Of a stretch of DNA of 48,092 bases, positions 1 through 8,606 are shown one piece after another. Numbering within the stretch: the stretch's first letter is position 1; each line of letters opens with the position of its first letter. The position numbers and the translations under genes are program-made. The notes under the pieces were generated by a model. It was not told the DNA's origin, did not search any database, and saw nothing but the letters and a program-made list of their open reading frames with translations. Origin of the DNA: Rhodanobacter sp. (lineage in GTDB: Bacteria; Pseudomonadota; Gammaproteobacteria; Xanthomonadales; Rhodanobacteraceae); assembly GCA_004298015.1 (NCBI GenBank), contig SCSE01000005.1, forward strand, positions 1 to 48,092, written 5' to 3'.

Positions 1-27
1 CGCGCCCGACTGCAGAGAACGAGTTCA

Positions 28-153
28 GGAGAGATGGCCGAGTGGTTTAAGGCAGCAGTCTTGACGCGGAGGCAGGAAGCCGAAGCGAACAGCGGCGCAG
101 CCGCTGGCCCCGAAGGGGTGTAGGGCAGGAAGCCCGGAATAAAACTGCCGTAG
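28..153 (+). pseudogene. Broken tRNA-Ser(UGA) copy interrupted in the anticodon loop
   Basis: Bases 28-64 match the first 37 bases of the intact tRNA at 191-280. The match stops after TTGA in the anticodon loop, is interrupted by about 76 bases, and resumes for 13 bases (AAAACTGCCGTAG, 141-153), which restores the 3' strand of the anticodon stem. After that the copy diverges and has no variable arm, T arm or acceptor 3' strand, so it cannot make a functional tRNA. If transcribed, the insert would sit on an extended anticodon stem, close to an RNase P-type 5' end. Confidence 0.85.
65..140 (+). ncRNA. Hairpin-rich insert in tRNA-Ser copy (element copy 1)
   Basis: Several hairpins follow each other: GGC-AGGAA-GCC (71-81), CAGCGGC-GCA-GCCGCTG (90-106), CCCC-GAA-GGGG (108-118) and GGGC-AGGAA-GCCC (123-135). 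The insert shares order and sequence with a second insert at about 47768-47847 in a broken tRNA-Ser(GGA): the GCA-capped hairpin, then GGCCCCGAA, then AGGGGTG, then an AGGA-loop hairpin. GGA exposed in a hairpin loop is the known recognition form for CsrA/RsmA proteins, so a CsrA-binding RNA is possible. A REP-like mobile hairpin unit is the main alternative. Transcription is not shown. Confidence 0.6.
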
Positions 154-190
154 CGGTGCACCGCGCGCCCGACTGCAGAGAACGAGTTCA

Positions 191-280
191 GGAGAGATGG
201 CCGAGTGGTTTAAGGCAGCAGTCTTGAAAACTGCCGTAGGTGCAAGCCTACCGTGGGTTCGAATCCCACTCTCTCCGCCA
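191..280 (+). tRNA. tRNA-Ser(UGA)
   Basis: This is a 90-base class II tRNA with an encoded 3' CCA. The anticodon loop is CTTGAAA (anticodon UGA, reading UCA/UCG), with stem GCAGT/ACTGC. A long variable arm follows, and the T arm carries GGTTCGAATC. The acceptor GGAGAGA pairs with TCTCTCC. The gene lies directly behind the repeated leader that also precedes the broken copy. Confidence 0.97.
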
Positions 281-286
281 ATTCTT

Positions 287-316
287 GGAAACCCGCTATT
301 TTGATGGGTTTTTGAA
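287..316 (+). terminator. Probable terminator of tRNA-Ser(UGA)
   Basis: AAACCC (289-294) pairs with GGGTTT (306-311) and is followed by further T residues, just downstream of the tRNA CCA. The stem is short and the loop long, so the call is moderate. Confidence 0.5.
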
Positions 317-463
317 GGCGCTCGGTGGGCCGTGCCTGGTCAACTCCAGCCATGCGGGTTGCTCACCATTTGATACGCCACCCCACGGGAATCTGGTGTT
401 TTCCTCTGGCCGTTCCATGCGACCTCCGGGACCACGGGAACATGTCACGTTCACACCGGCGTA

Positions 464-602
464 TCACCTTGTCGGGATGGCTGGGTAGGTGCCCACCAGC
501 GCGCGCCGCCCGACTTCACAGCAGATACATGCCGCGTTTGTCTGCGAGTTTGTACGGCTTGGCTTGTGGTTTGGCGTTTGCAACGGCGGAAAGTGTCAGC
601 AT
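464..602 (-). pseudogene. Tyrosine integrase remnant (N-terminal fragment)
   Basis: From an ATG at 602 on the minus strand, 28 codons read like the N-terminus of P4-type integrases (DUF4102 arm-binding domain), with AKPQAKPYKLADKRGMYLL the key stretch. A TGA at 516-518 ends the frame. Shifting by one base restores the expected VKSGGARWW, and a third frame gives GTYPAIP, which resembles the LGTYPEV motif that follows in intact enzymes. The gene is therefore broken by a frameshift and internal losses, and no catalytic domain remains. It lies about 160 bases past the 3' end of tRNA-Ala on the same strand, the usual position of an integrase in a tRNA-borne island. The rest of the spacer (about 317-463) shows no gene. 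Confidence 0.75.
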
Positions 603-650
603 GGCGGTAACTCCCGGCAGCTGTATCCAACTGCTGTCGAAGTTACCGCC
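603..650. repeat. 10-bp inverted repeat upstream of the integrase remnant
   Basis: GGCGGTAACT (603-612) is a perfect inverted match of AGTTACCGCC (641-650). Outer, imperfect pairing (TTTGCAAC near 577 and GTTGCGCAAA near 654) extends the dyad. It ends at the integrase ATG and could be a relic of an att core or of the integrase promoter. Confidence 0.6.
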
Positions 651-700
651 AAAGTTGCGCAAAAGCCTGAGACTATGAAAACGCTGGGGTGACGTGTAGA

Positions 701-729
701 CAAAGAAAAACCGCGCCGTAGCGCGGTTT
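701..729 (-). terminator. Rho-independent terminator of tRNA-Ala(CGC)
   Basis: On the minus strand the stem AAACCGCGC/GCGCGGTTT (708-729, tetraloop 717-720) is followed by TTTTTCTTTG. It lies about 35 bases past the tRNA 3' end. Confidence 0.85.
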
Positions 730-763
730 CCGGGGTATTGCGTGACACTGGTGAAACGTTCGA

Positions 764-839
<76 letters not shown>

Positions 840-929
840 ACACTAGCGGCGAATGGTATCAGCGACTTGTATGTTCGCCAAGCACCGTTGTGGCCGGAGG
901 ATATGGCAGGCGCCGCGGCGCTCGCCGAT

Positions 930-2045
930 TCAGCCAGGCAATAACTGGCTGAGGCCGTCATGCAATACCTCGTGACGCCAGCCTGCGAGCAGGTCGGGCC
1001 ATTCGGCGGTGACCACGTAGGCTTCCAGCGCCTTGCGTGGGCAGAGCAGGCCAGGGGGCAGATCGAAATCAGCGGCGAGCTTGTCGACGTATTGCTTCAT
1101 GGCGCCGAGGGCCTTTTTCGTCTCCCCTTTCGGGTGGCTGGGAATGCTTGCGGTGGTGGCCATCTCCTCGTCGCTGATGGCCGGGGCGAGGTGCTCGAAC
1201 AGTTCCTGGCGCGGGGTCGAACGCAGTGCCCGCTGGCCGCGGCTGCGCTGTTCCAGTTCAGGCAGGTTGGTCGGCGGATGCTGGGCAAGGCTGAGGGCCA
1301 GGGCATCGTCGATCAACCACGGCCGCGGCACGTCGAGGCGCCGCGCGCTGCGGTCGCGCCAGCGCAGCAGACGACGCAAGCGTGCCTGTTGTTCGCGTGG
1401 CCATTCCGCCGCAGCGCGCATCCCGCGTTGCGGTTGCGGATCGCCGTCGCGATGGCTGGCCCGTCGTTTCAGGCGCTCGCAGTCTTCGGCGTGCCACGCG
1501 GTGCGGTCGCGTTGGTGCAGGCGTTCAGCCAGTTGCTCGTGGAGGGTTTTCAGGTAGACCACGTCGAGCGCGGCGTAGCTGCGCTGCGAGGCCGTCAGCG
1601 GGCGTTGCAGCCAGTCCGAGCGGGTCTCGCCCTTGTCCAGCTCCGCGCCCGTCAGCTCGGCGACCAGCGCGCGATAGCTGACGCCAAGACCCATGCCGAC
1701 GAAAGCCGCGGCGATCTGCGTGTCGAACAGTTGCCGTGGGCCGTCGGGCAATTGCGGTGACAGCGTTTCCAGATCTTCGCTGGCACTGTGCATGATGGTG
1801 ACGGCAGGTCCCGCACCGAGCAAGGGCTGCAGTGCATCGCCGATCTCGAAGGCCAGCGGATCGACCAGTGCATGGCGCCCATTCCAGCCCAGTTGCAGCA
1901 GTGCCAGTTGGGGGTAAAAGGTGTTGCGACGCATGAATTCGGTGTCGAGTCCGACGGCGGCATCGCCGGGCAGGCTTCCCAGCCAGTCTTGCAAGGCGTC
2001 GCGTTGATCGATCCAGTCGGCAGCAGCCGATTCGGGCAGTGACAT
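930..2045 (-). CDS. rnd: Ribonuclease D
   Basis: The product is a 3'-5' exoribonuclease that trims tRNA 3' ends and some other stable RNAs. The 371-residue length is normal for the family. The DEDD exonuclease signature is visible: DTEF at residues 34-37 (Exo I), a conserved central DTQIAAAF block after a SASEDLETL region, and YAALDVVYL near residue 160 (Exo III, DEDDy type). The C-terminal half, with EWPREQQARLRRLLRWRD and a second helical block, corresponds to the HRDC domains. It is monocistronic and divergent from the SUMF1-domain gene, with about 100 bases between the two starts. The assignment is firm. Confidence 0.95.
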   Translation of the reverse strand: MSLPESAAADWIDQRDALQDWLGSLPGDAAVGLDTEFMRRNTFYPQLALLQLGWNGRHALVDPLAFEIGDALQPLLGAGPAVTIMHSASEDLETLSPQLPDGPRQLFDTQIAAAFVGMGLGVSYRALVAELTGAELDKGETRSDWLQRPLTASQRSYAALDVVYLKTLHEQLAERLHQRDRTAWHAEDCERLKRRASHRDGDPQPQRGMRAAAEWPREQQARLRRLLRWRDRSARRLDVPRPWLIDDALALSLAQHPPTNLPELEQRSRGQRALRSTPRQELFEHLAPAISDEEMATTASIPSHPKGETKKALGAMKQYVDKLAADFDLPPGLLCPRKALEAYVVTAEWPDLLAGWRHEVLHDGLSQLLPG

Positions 2046-2144
2046 CGGAATTCCTTCGAAGTGCAGAATGCAGATTGCCCTGTGGGCGGTTTCTGCCTAT
2101 GGTGAGCAGCGCACGATAACAGGCCATCCCGAGGACGCCCATCC

Positions 2145-4082
2145 ATGCCGAGCAATGCAAACCTGCGCCGCCAGCGCGCGCTTGGCGGCGCGCTGGGAAT
2201 CATCGTGCTGGGTTTCGCCCTGAGCTATCATTTTTTTCCGCGGCTGTTTCATGTCAATCCGGTCAGGAATACCCGTCCGGCGTTGTCGGTCGGCGCGACC
2301 ATGCCCGGCAGCCGGTTGCTGCCTGAGCATGTGCCGGCGATGTCCGAGCTCAACGCCGGGCCGCCGCTGACGCTTGCGCCGACCACGGTGATCCTGGCCC
2401 ACAAACACAAGAACGAAAACCTGCCCAAACAGCTCACGGCGGATACGCCAGCCGTGCAGGCGTTGCTGTTGCGGGCGCGCAAGGCATTGCATGCCGGTCA
2501 GCTGATTGGCGACAAGGACAGTGCCGCGGCCCTGTTCGCGCAGGCGTTGAATGAGCAGCCGGACAGCCGTGCGGCGGCGCAGGGCCTGTTCGACGTGCGT
2601 GCGCGGCTGGTGGCACAGATTGACCAGGACATCGCGATGGGCGATACCGATACGGCCCAGGGGCTGCTGGGGTCGTTGCGAACGCTGCCCAATGCCGCTG
2701 AGGACGTGAAACAGCTGGAAGCGAACCTGAAGACGCTGGCCAGGGTCAGGCCGATGCTGGCCCGCGCGGCCGGCTTACTGCAACAGGGCAAGGCCGATCG
2801 GCCGATCGGCGGCAGTGCGCTTGACCTGTATCGCGAGGTACAGCAACTCGACCCGCAGAATGCGGTGGCCGAGCAAGGCATCTTCCAGGTGCAGCGGGCG
2901 GTGCTCGATCGGGCGCTGGCTGCGGTGGCTCAGAACAAGTTTGCCGAAGCGGACCGGGAACTTGCTGAAGCGCAGGCCATCCGCCCTGGCTCACAACAGA
3001 TGCGTGACGTGACCAAGCGTGTCGATGACATGCGCGAACAGAATGCGCAGGGTGTGTTGTCACAGGCGCGTTCGGCACTGGATGCCGGCAATGTGGCGAT
3101 GGCGACCACGCTGGCCAAACAGGCCGAGGCGATCAGTCCGGGCTTGAGCGGGCTGGCGGAAGTTGAGCAGCGACTGACCAACGCACGCCTTTATTCGAGC
3201 TACAAGCCCGGGCAGGTATTTACGGATCAGTACGTCGACCTGCCCGGCAAGACCCCGGCAATGGTGGTGATCCCCACCGGACACTTCGAGATGGGTGCCA
3301 AGGCGGGTATCAGCGACAACACGGATGCCGAGCTGCCGCAACATGAGGTCAGCATCGACAAAGGCTTCGCGATGGCGCGCAGCGCCATCACCGTAGGCCA
3401 GTTCCGCCAGTTCGTGCGGGCCAGCGGCTATGTTCCCGACTCGGTGAAACTGGGGGGCGCCAGTGTCTACGACGAGCGCAGCGGCGCCATGCGCGAAGAC
3501 ACCGATGCGACCTGGGCGGATGACTATGCCGGGCACAAGGCGGCCGCTAACCTGCCGGTGGTCAATGTCTCCTGGAATGACGCCGAGGCCTATGCGAACT
3601 GGTTGAGTCAGCGTACCGGCAAGGTCTACCGGCTACCCAGCGAGGCGGAGTTTGAATATGCCTTGCGCGCAGGTACCACGACACGCTATTGGTGGGGCGA
3701 TGGTACGCCGACCCGGCTGGTGGAAAATGTCACCGGGTCCGGCGACCGCTCCAAGATGGGGCGCCACTGGAGTCATGCTTTTCGCCATTACAGCGACGGT
3801 TACTGGGGGCCGGCGCCGGTGATGAGCTTCGCACCGAATCCCTTCGGCCTGTATGACATGGATGGCAATGTCTCCGAATGGGTGGATGACTGCTGGCACG
3901 ACAACTACGTTCGGGCTCCGAACAACGGCACCGCCTGGATCAACCCTGGCTGCAGCGCTCATGTGATACGTGGTGGCTCCTGGGGCAGTTCGCCGGAACA
4001 GGTGCGCTCGGCATGGCGTCAAGGCGCCAACAGCGACGTGCGTAGCGGGCGGGTTGGATTCCGGGTGGTGCGCGAGCTGTAG
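2145..4082 (+). CDS. Membrane-anchored SUMF1/FGE-fold protein with helical repeat region
   Basis: The product is 645 residues. A single N-terminal membrane segment (about residues 13-30) is followed by a long alanine-rich helical region that resembles degenerate TPR repeats (about 100-340). A C-terminal formylglycine-generating-enzyme-like domain (about 370-645) follows. Family landmarks are MVVIPTGHFEMG (from M373), VNVSWNDAEAYANWLS, RLPSEAEFEYALRAG, GLYDMDGNVSEWV and RGGSWGSS (from R609). The paired cysteines that true FGE enzymes carry after RGGSW are absent here, so sulfatase maturation is unlikely. Members without these cysteines include ergothioneine/selenoneine-type oxidases and structural or binding paralogues. 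The topology places the domain in the periplasm. The actual role is unknown. Transcription is probably monocistronic. Confidence 0.8.
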   Translation: MPSNANLRRQRALGGALGIIVLGFALSYHFFPRLFHVNPVRNTRPALSVGATMPGSRLLPEHVPAMSELNAGPPLTLAPTTVILAHKHKNENLPKQLTADTPAVQALLLRARKALHAGQLIGDKDSAAALFAQALNEQPDSRAAAQGLFDVRARLVAQIDQDIAMGDTDTAQGLLGSLRTLPNAAEDVKQLEANLKTLARVRPMLARAAGLLQQGKADRPIGGSALDLYREVQQLDPQNAVAEQGIFQVQRAVLDRALAAVAQNKFAEADRELAEAQAIRPGSQQMRDVTKRVDDMREQNAQGVLSQARSALDAGNVAMATTLAKQAEAISPGLSGLAEVEQRLTNARLYSSYKPGQVFTDQYVDLPGKTPAMVVIPTGHFEMGAKAGISDNTDAELPQHEVSIDKGFAMARSAITVGQFRQFVRASGYVPDSVKLGGASVYDERSGAMREDTDATWADDYAGHKAAANLPVVNVSWNDAEAYANWLSQRTGKVYRLPSEAEFEYALRAGTTTRYWWGDGTPTRLVENVTGSGDRSKMGRHWSHAFRHYSDGYWGPAPVMSFAPNPFGLYDMDGNVSEWVDDCWHDNYVRAPNNGTAWINPGCSAHVIRGGSWGSSPEQVRSAWRQGANSDVRSGRVGFRVVREL

Positions 4083-4261
4083 TTCAGGCCCGACATCGCA
4101 GGCCCATCCGGTTCTGCCGTCGGTGGGAGCATGGCGTGGCTTGCCGTTTCAATGGCCAGCAGGCCTGTCGTTTTTTGACCGACCTGACCAATCAATCGAC
4201 CCTTTTGTCCTCGCAAGCCGATCATAAGAGGGCGTCCAGGCAGACCTTCGTGGATCCGAAA

Positions 4262-4756
4262 ATGACAGATATAACCGTTCGAAATGCGACCGCCGCCGAC
4301 TTTGACGCCATCGTGGCGCTCAATGCCACCGAGGTTGACCACACCAGCCCGATGGATCTGGCACGCCTGCGCCTGCTCGATGCCGTTTCCGTGTATCACA
4401 AGGTTGCAACAGCCGACGGCCGGGTGGCGGGATTTTTGCTGGCGATGCGTGATGGCAGTGACTACATCAACGACAATTTCGCGTGGTTTTCCTCGCGGTA
4501 TGATTCTTTCCTGTATGTCGACCGCATCGTTGTCGACGGACCGTATCGGGATCTGAAGCTGGGGACATTGCTGTATCGGGATATTTTCGCTTGCGCTCGG
4601 CGCATGGGGGCCAGGGCTGTCGCCTGTGAGTACAACCTGGTGCCGCCGAACGAACCGTCCCGGCGATTCCATGACAAGTTTGCGTTTCGGCAGGTGGGTA
4701 CGCAGTGGCTCGGCGATGGCAACAAGCAGGTCTCGTTGCAGCTGGCGACGCCGTGA
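4262..4756 (+). CDS. GNAT-family N-acetyltransferase
   Basis: The product is a 164-residue single-domain protein that probably transfers acetyl from acetyl-CoA to an amine; the substrate is unknown. The N-terminal ITVRNATAADFDAIVALN and the central FLYVDRIVVDGPYRDLKLGT match the GNAT core (strand 4, then the acetyl-CoA-binding turn, here less Gly-rich than usual). The downstream ACEYNLVPPNEPSRRFHDKFAF is typical of strand 5 and helix 4. The frame is open upstream to 4136, but the ATG at 4262 begins at the usual family N-terminus. The gene ends 41 bases before the EamA gene. Confidence 0.8.
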   Translation: MTDITVRNATAADFDAIVALNATEVDHTSPMDLARLRLLDAVSVYHKVATADGRVAGFLLAMRDGSDYINDNFAWFSSRYDSFLYVDRIVVDGPYRDLKLGTLLYRDIFACARRMGARAVACEYNLVPPNEPSRRFHDKFAFRQVGTQWLGDGNKQVSLQLATP

Positions 4757-4797
4757 TGGTGGGTCAGGCACGTACTGCCGCCCGAGGAAAGCGTTTC

Positions 4798-5649
4798 ATG
4801 CCTCATGGCCGACCGATGATCCTGACCGCGCTGGCGATGGTCGCATTCGCGGGCAACTCGCTGCTTTGCCGTGCGGCACTGAAGCACACCGGCATCGATG
4901 CCGAGAGTTTTACCACCATCCGCCTGCTCTCCGGTGCCGTGATGCTCTGGCTGCTGGTGCGGTTGCGGCGTGGTCGCGTCACCGGCAGCGGCAATTGGTT
5001 GTCGGCGCTGGCGTTGTTTGTGTACGCCGCCGGCTTTTCCTTTGCGTATGTGAGCCTGCCCACGGCAACCGGCGCCTTGCTGCTCTTTGGCGCGGTGCAG
5101 GCGACGATGATCGGTCGCGGCATATGGGTGGGAGAACGTCTACGTCCGTGGCAATGGGGCGGCTTCGCGCTCGCCTTCGCCGGCATGGTCGGCCTGCTTT
5201 TGCCCGGACTGTCGGCACCGCCGCTGCAAGGCTCGGTGCTGATGCTGGCGGCCGGGGTGGCATGGGGTGTTTATTCGTTGCGCGGGAGGGGGGTGGGCGA
5301 TCCGACCGGGGTTACGGCGGGAAATTTTCTGCGTGCCGTGCCGATCGCGGCGGGCTTGAGCCTGCTGATGCTCGATCAGGTGTCGCTGGATCTTGCCGGA
5401 GTGCTGTATGCGGTGTGTTCCGGGGCGCTCGCCTCAGGCGTCGGGTACGCCATCTGGTACACGGTACTGCCGGCGTTGAAGGCAACCAGCGCGGCGACGG
5501 TGCAACTGAGCGTGCCGGTGATTGCGGCCGTTGGCGGAATCGTCCTGCTGGGCGAGTCGGTGACCCTGCGTCTGGCCTTGGCCTCGATCGCGATTCTCGG
5601 TGGGATTGCGTTGATGCTGATGGAGAAACGGCGGGCTGAAAAAACCTGA
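4798..5649 (+). CDS. EamA/DMT-family transporter
   Basis: The product is a 283-residue inner-membrane protein with about ten hydrophobic segments and the duplicated EamA layout: the first half from ILTALAMVAFAGNSLLCR, the second from GSVLMLAAGVAWGVYSLRGR. Such proteins export or exchange small metabolites (amino acids, nucleosides, drugs); the substrate cannot be read from sequence. The frame is open from 4705. The ATG at 4798 was chosen because GAGGAAAG lies at ribosome-binding distance and membrane segment 1 follows at once. The next 219 bases before greB (convergent) hold nothing recognisable apart from a weak AACC/GGTT hairpin after the stop. Confidence 0.85.
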   Translation: MPHGRPMILTALAMVAFAGNSLLCRAALKHTGIDAESFTTIRLLSGAVMLWLLVRLRRGRVTGSGNWLSALALFVYAAGFSFAYVSLPTATGALLLFGAVQATMIGRGIWVGERLRPWQWGGFALAFAGMVGLLLPGLSAPPLQGSVLMLAAGVAWGVYSLRGRGVGDPTGVTAGNFLRAVPIAAGLSLLMLDQVSLDLAGVLYAVCSGALASGVGYAIWYTVLPALKATSAATVQLSVPVIAAVGGIVLLGESVTLRLALASIAILGGIALMLMEKRRAEKT

Positions 5650-5868
5650 AAAGGTTCCCCCCACATCGCCGCCAGTCGCGCTTTGCCCAGGCGACACGCC
5701 GGATACCTGGATGCGGGTGCCCGTCATATCCCGTGGACGGCTTTGAACGCTTTGATCACCCGGCTTGAGCGCCCGACAGACTTGCAGAGATGACGCTACG
5801 GAGGCGTGTGCTGTCGATCGGGGCCGGCAGGCGCAGTGGGCCGGCGTGCCTTCCGCCTCGAACGGTTT

Positions 5869-6369
5869 TTAATCGTAGTCCACCGTGATGACCGCAAACT
5901 GCGCCGGTCCACTGGGCAGTTCGACGCTAAATTCGTCATCCACGCGCTTCTTCAGCACGGCCAGGGCCATCGGTGAGTCGATGCTGATCCAGCCCTGCCT
6001 GGCGTCGGTCTCGTCGGGGCCGACGATGCGATAGTGGAGGCGTTCGCCGGTATCGACGTTTTCCAGCGCGATATGCGCGCCGAAGAACACCTTGCTGCGA
6101 TCGGCCGGCTTGCCTTCGGCGACCTTCAGTGCCGGGATGCGTTTGCTCAAATAACGGGCGCGGCGGTCGATTTCGGCAAGCTGCTTTTTGCGGTAGATGT
6201 ACTCGGCGTTTTCCGAGCGGTCACCCTCGGCAGCAGCGGCGGTGATCGCCTTGACCACCTCCGGTCGCAAGGTGTGCCAGAGGTAGTCCAGCTCGGCTTT
6301 CAGGCGCTCGAATCCCTCGCGGGTGATGATCGCGGTGGAGCTGGGCGAGGGCGGACGCCAGCGACTCAT
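5869..6369 (-). CDS. greB: Transcription elongation factor GreB
   Basis: The product is 166 residues. GreB enters the secondary channel of RNA polymerase and stimulates cleavage of backtracked transcripts. The N-terminal coiled coil carries [10 protein letters not shown], the acidic tip that positions the catalytic metal, followed by [16 protein letters not shown]. The C-terminal FKBP-like domain includes [11 protein letters not shown] and [12 protein letters not shown]. Basic, GreB-like features ([12 protein letters not shown]) favour GreB over GreA. The start codon overlaps the stop of the upstream membrane gene as ATGA, so translation is probably coupled. The frame stays open far upstream (to 6672), but only this start gives the family N-terminus. 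Confidence 0.93.
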   Translation of the reverse strand: MSRWRPPSPSSTAIITREGFERLKAELDYLWHTLRPEVVKAITAAAAEGDRSENAEYIYRKKQLAEIDRRARYLSKRIPALKVAEGKPADRSKVFFGAHIALENVDTGERLHYRIVGPDETDARQGWISIDSPMALAVLKKRVDDEFSVELPSGPAQFAVITVDYD

Positions 6370-7610
6370 GCGAGGTCGACCAGGCGTTGCCGCTGGGCAT
6401 CGATTTCGGTGTGCAACGGGTGCTCGGACCAGTCCACCGTGAGCTGCTCCAGCAGTTGCAGGGCTTCGCCGTGCTGGTCGGTGTTTTCGCTCAGCAGGCG
6501 TGAGGCCAGCAGGCCGTAGTGTGGCGCCTGGCGGTCGCGTGGCCAGCGTCCGAGGTAGCCACGGCAGAGCTTCAGCGTGGTGTTGTGGATGCCAAGGCGC
6601 GCGGCCAGATCGGCCAGGTCGCCGCAGGTGAGGGGGTCGTCGGGGATGAAGTCGGCATCGATTTCGCAGCATTCGCTGAGTACGCCGAGGGCGCGTCGCG
6701 AATCGCCCCGGGCGATCAGTGCGGCGATCCAGATCTGGCCGTGGACCAGCAGCGCGTCCTGCTGCCCCTGTTGCCGCAACAGCCGGCGGTAAGCCAGGTG
6801 CAGGCTGTCCGGCGCGATGCGGTCACGCAGTCGCGGTACCAGTAGATCGAGCGCGCCGGAGGGATCCTCGACGGCGAGTTCCTCCACTTCGTCGAGCAGG
6901 TGCAGGTCAGCGTCCTGGTGGATATCCCGTGCCAGTTGACGGGCTTTCGGCTGCAGCCCGAAATGTTCGTGGCGCTGGTGGATCAGCAAGCCCATCAAGT
7001 GAAAGTTGAACACGGTGGCATAGGTAGCCACGAAGTAGAACAGGGGCAACGAGATCACCCGCGGCAAGACGGCATCGAAGGTGATCTGGGACATGCCGAC
7101 GAGCAGCGCGATCACCAACTGCACGCCGATCAGCAGCCCGTAAGGCAAGCCGAAACGGGCCATGATCCTGGCCCAGGTCAGGGGATTGAGCGCATGCAGC
7201 ACACTGCCGTCGAGTGCCAGCGACATCGCGATGGCGGGCAGGCTGACGGCCATCGACACGGTGATGATCCAGGTGCCGCCGGCAAAATCGAGCTTGACCA
7301 GCAAGGTCAGCACCGTAGACCACAGCAGGATCGCCACCAGTGCCCAGCCGCCATGACCCGGTTCGGCGATTTCCGGCGGCTGGGCAAACCCATCGGCGGT
7401 ATGGCGCAGGCACTCGAGTGCGTAAAGGTAGGTGGCCGCCCAGATCACCAGCTCGATCAGCCAGCCGGCGACCGGCAGCAAGGCCAGGTAGTGGGCGAGC
7501 GTGAATGCCACCAGCCCGGGCAGGGCGGCGCCGCGCAGCGGATAGCTCAGTGCGGCGTACAGCCGCTGGGATAGCGGGGACTGGGTGTCGATCAGGTCGA
7601 TTTTGGCCAT
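6366..7610 (-). CDS. Polytopic membrane protein with soluble C-terminal helical domain
   Basis: The product is 414 residues. The N-terminal half (about 25-235) contains roughly five to six hydrophobic segments and lacks a signal peptide. The C-terminal half (about 240-414) is soluble, rich in Leu/Ala/Arg helices and suggestive of TPR-like repeats ([40 protein letters not shown]). The family is not recognised with certainty; it resembles conserved DUF4013-like or uncharacterised membrane proteins found beside greB in Xanthomonadales. It overlaps greB by four bases (ATGA) and probably forms an operon with it. The start was placed at MAKIDLID because upstream codons look non-coding. Confidence 0.75.
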   Translation of the reverse strand: MAKIDLIDTQSPLSQRLYAALSYPLRGAALPGLVAFTLAHYLALLPVAGWLIELVIWAATYLYALECLRHTADGFAQPPEIAEPGHGGWALVAILLWSTVLTLLVKLDFAGGTWIITVSMAVSLPAIAMSLALDGSVLHALNPLTWARIMARFGLPYGLLIGVQLVIALLVGMSQITFDAVLPRVISLPLFYFVATYATVFNFHLMGLLIHQRHEHFGLQPKARQLARDIHQDADLHLLDEVEELAVEDPSGALDLLVPRLRDRIAPDSLHLAYRRLLRQQGQQDALLVHGQIWIAALIARGDSRRALGVLSECCEIDADFIPDDPLTCGDLADLAARLGIHNTTLKLCRGYLGRWPRDRQAPHYGLLASRLLSENTDQHGEALQLLEQLTVDWSEHPLHTEIDAQRQRLVDLA

Positions 7611-7627
7611 GGCGAGGTGGTCTCTGA

Positions 7628-8497
7628 TCAGCGTTTGCCGCCGAAGATACCGTCCACCACGCCGTGCGGCATCCGCCGGCCGGTCTGGCTGCCCACGGTG
7701 CGCATTATCTGCTTGTCCATCGCCCCGATCATGCCCTGGCACCGTTGGGTCCCGGAGAAGGCATCGTGTACGGCGCCGCTCCGGGATGAGCCGGTGGCGG
7801 CAGTGCCGCCGCGGTCCGGTGCGGATGCTGTTATATCAGTGGCATTGGCGGCCTTGTCGTCGGCACGCTGGGCCAGTATTTCGGCTGCGGATTCGCGCTT
7901 GATCGCGGTGTCGTATTTCGCACCGAGCGGCGAGCGCAAGCGAATGGTGGCGCGCTCGGCTCCATTGATCGAGCCGATGCGACAGCATGGCGTAGTCAGC
8001 AGCACGCGTTGCATTGCGGTCGGCACCCCACCCTTGACCCGGGTCGAGGCCAGTGTTTCCCCCATGGCGAGCGCCGTGCTGACCTCGAGGTCGGGGTTGG
8101 TGACGAAGGTATCCGCCGCGGCCTTGAGCGCTTTCCGGTCACGCGGGGTGAACACCCGCAGCGCGTGCGGGATGGGGTTGCCCAACTGGCCGAGAATGTT
8201 GCCGGGCACATTGTCCGGGTTGGCGTGGCCTTTACAGTCGCTTGACTGCAACTTGGCCAAGCATGCCTTGAGCTTGTCGCCCGGTTCGCCGACAGCCATC
8301 GCCAAACCCGCCAGGTCTCCCCTGGCGTCGGCCAGGAAGCACGGGACGCCGAGTTTCGAGAATCCATCGACAAGCACCATCAGCGAGACCGATTCGCCGG
8401 TACCGGTGGCGCCCGTGATCGTGCCGTGGGGATTGCCGTAGCGTGGGTCCGGGCTGACCCTGCTGCCGGCGTTGCTGCCGATCAGGATCTCGGTCAT
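7628..8497 (-). pseudogene. Decayed HerA-like ATPase (DUF853/YjgR type) with internal deletion
   Basis: The reading frame is intact but encodes only 289 residues, against about 500 in YjgR-type proteins. The N-terminus (ILIGSNAG, RYGNPHGTITGATGTG, LGVPCFLADARGDLAGLA) and the C-terminal part (NILGQLGNPIPHALRVFTPRD, ESAAEILAQR, the closing GRRMPHGVVDGIFGGKR) both belong to the family. At residue 94 (HANP, codon at about 8216-8218) the sequence jumps to the region that should lie about 240 residues later, and the Walker B segment is lost. The Walker A lysine is also replaced: GATGTGES at 29-36 where GATGTGKT/S is expected. It is almost certainly not an active ATPase. It could be a pseudogene or a retained small protein. 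Confidence 0.8.
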
Positions 8498-8606
8498 GGT
8501 ATTCCATCCGTTGGGTATCGACCGATTGTAGCCAGGTCGGCAGGGCTGTCGTTCGGTGAGGGCTTGCGCGGGAAGTTGGGCATTGAGTCCGCATTGAACG
8601 CCGGCT

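Larger units (their letters stand above)
1..227. repeat. 64-base direct repeat carrying the 5' half of tRNA-Ser(UGA)
   Basis: Positions 1-64 and 164-227 are identical as read (offset 163). The repeat holds 27 bases of leader followed by the first 37 bases of tRNA-Ser, up to TTGA in the anticodon loop. The left copy may extend beyond the window edge. The bases between the copies hold a hairpin-rich insert (65-140), 13 bases of the tRNA's continuation, and a short palindromic stretch (CGGTGCACCG). Confidence 0.95.

Noticed and set aside
65..140. Group I or archaeal-type tRNA intron
   Set aside because: It is far too short for group I, lacks the bulge-helix-bulge, and the host copy lacks the tRNA 3' end, so splicing could not yield a tRNA.
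240..488. Open frames over tRNA-Ser and its downstream spacer
   Set aside because: They begin inside the tRNA, have no ribosome-binding site and no family likeness; the one real coding trace there is the integrase remnant on the other strand.
960..1760. Long plus-strand frame antisense to rnd
   Set aside because: It mirrors the codon structure of rnd in GC-rich DNA and has no recognisable motifs.
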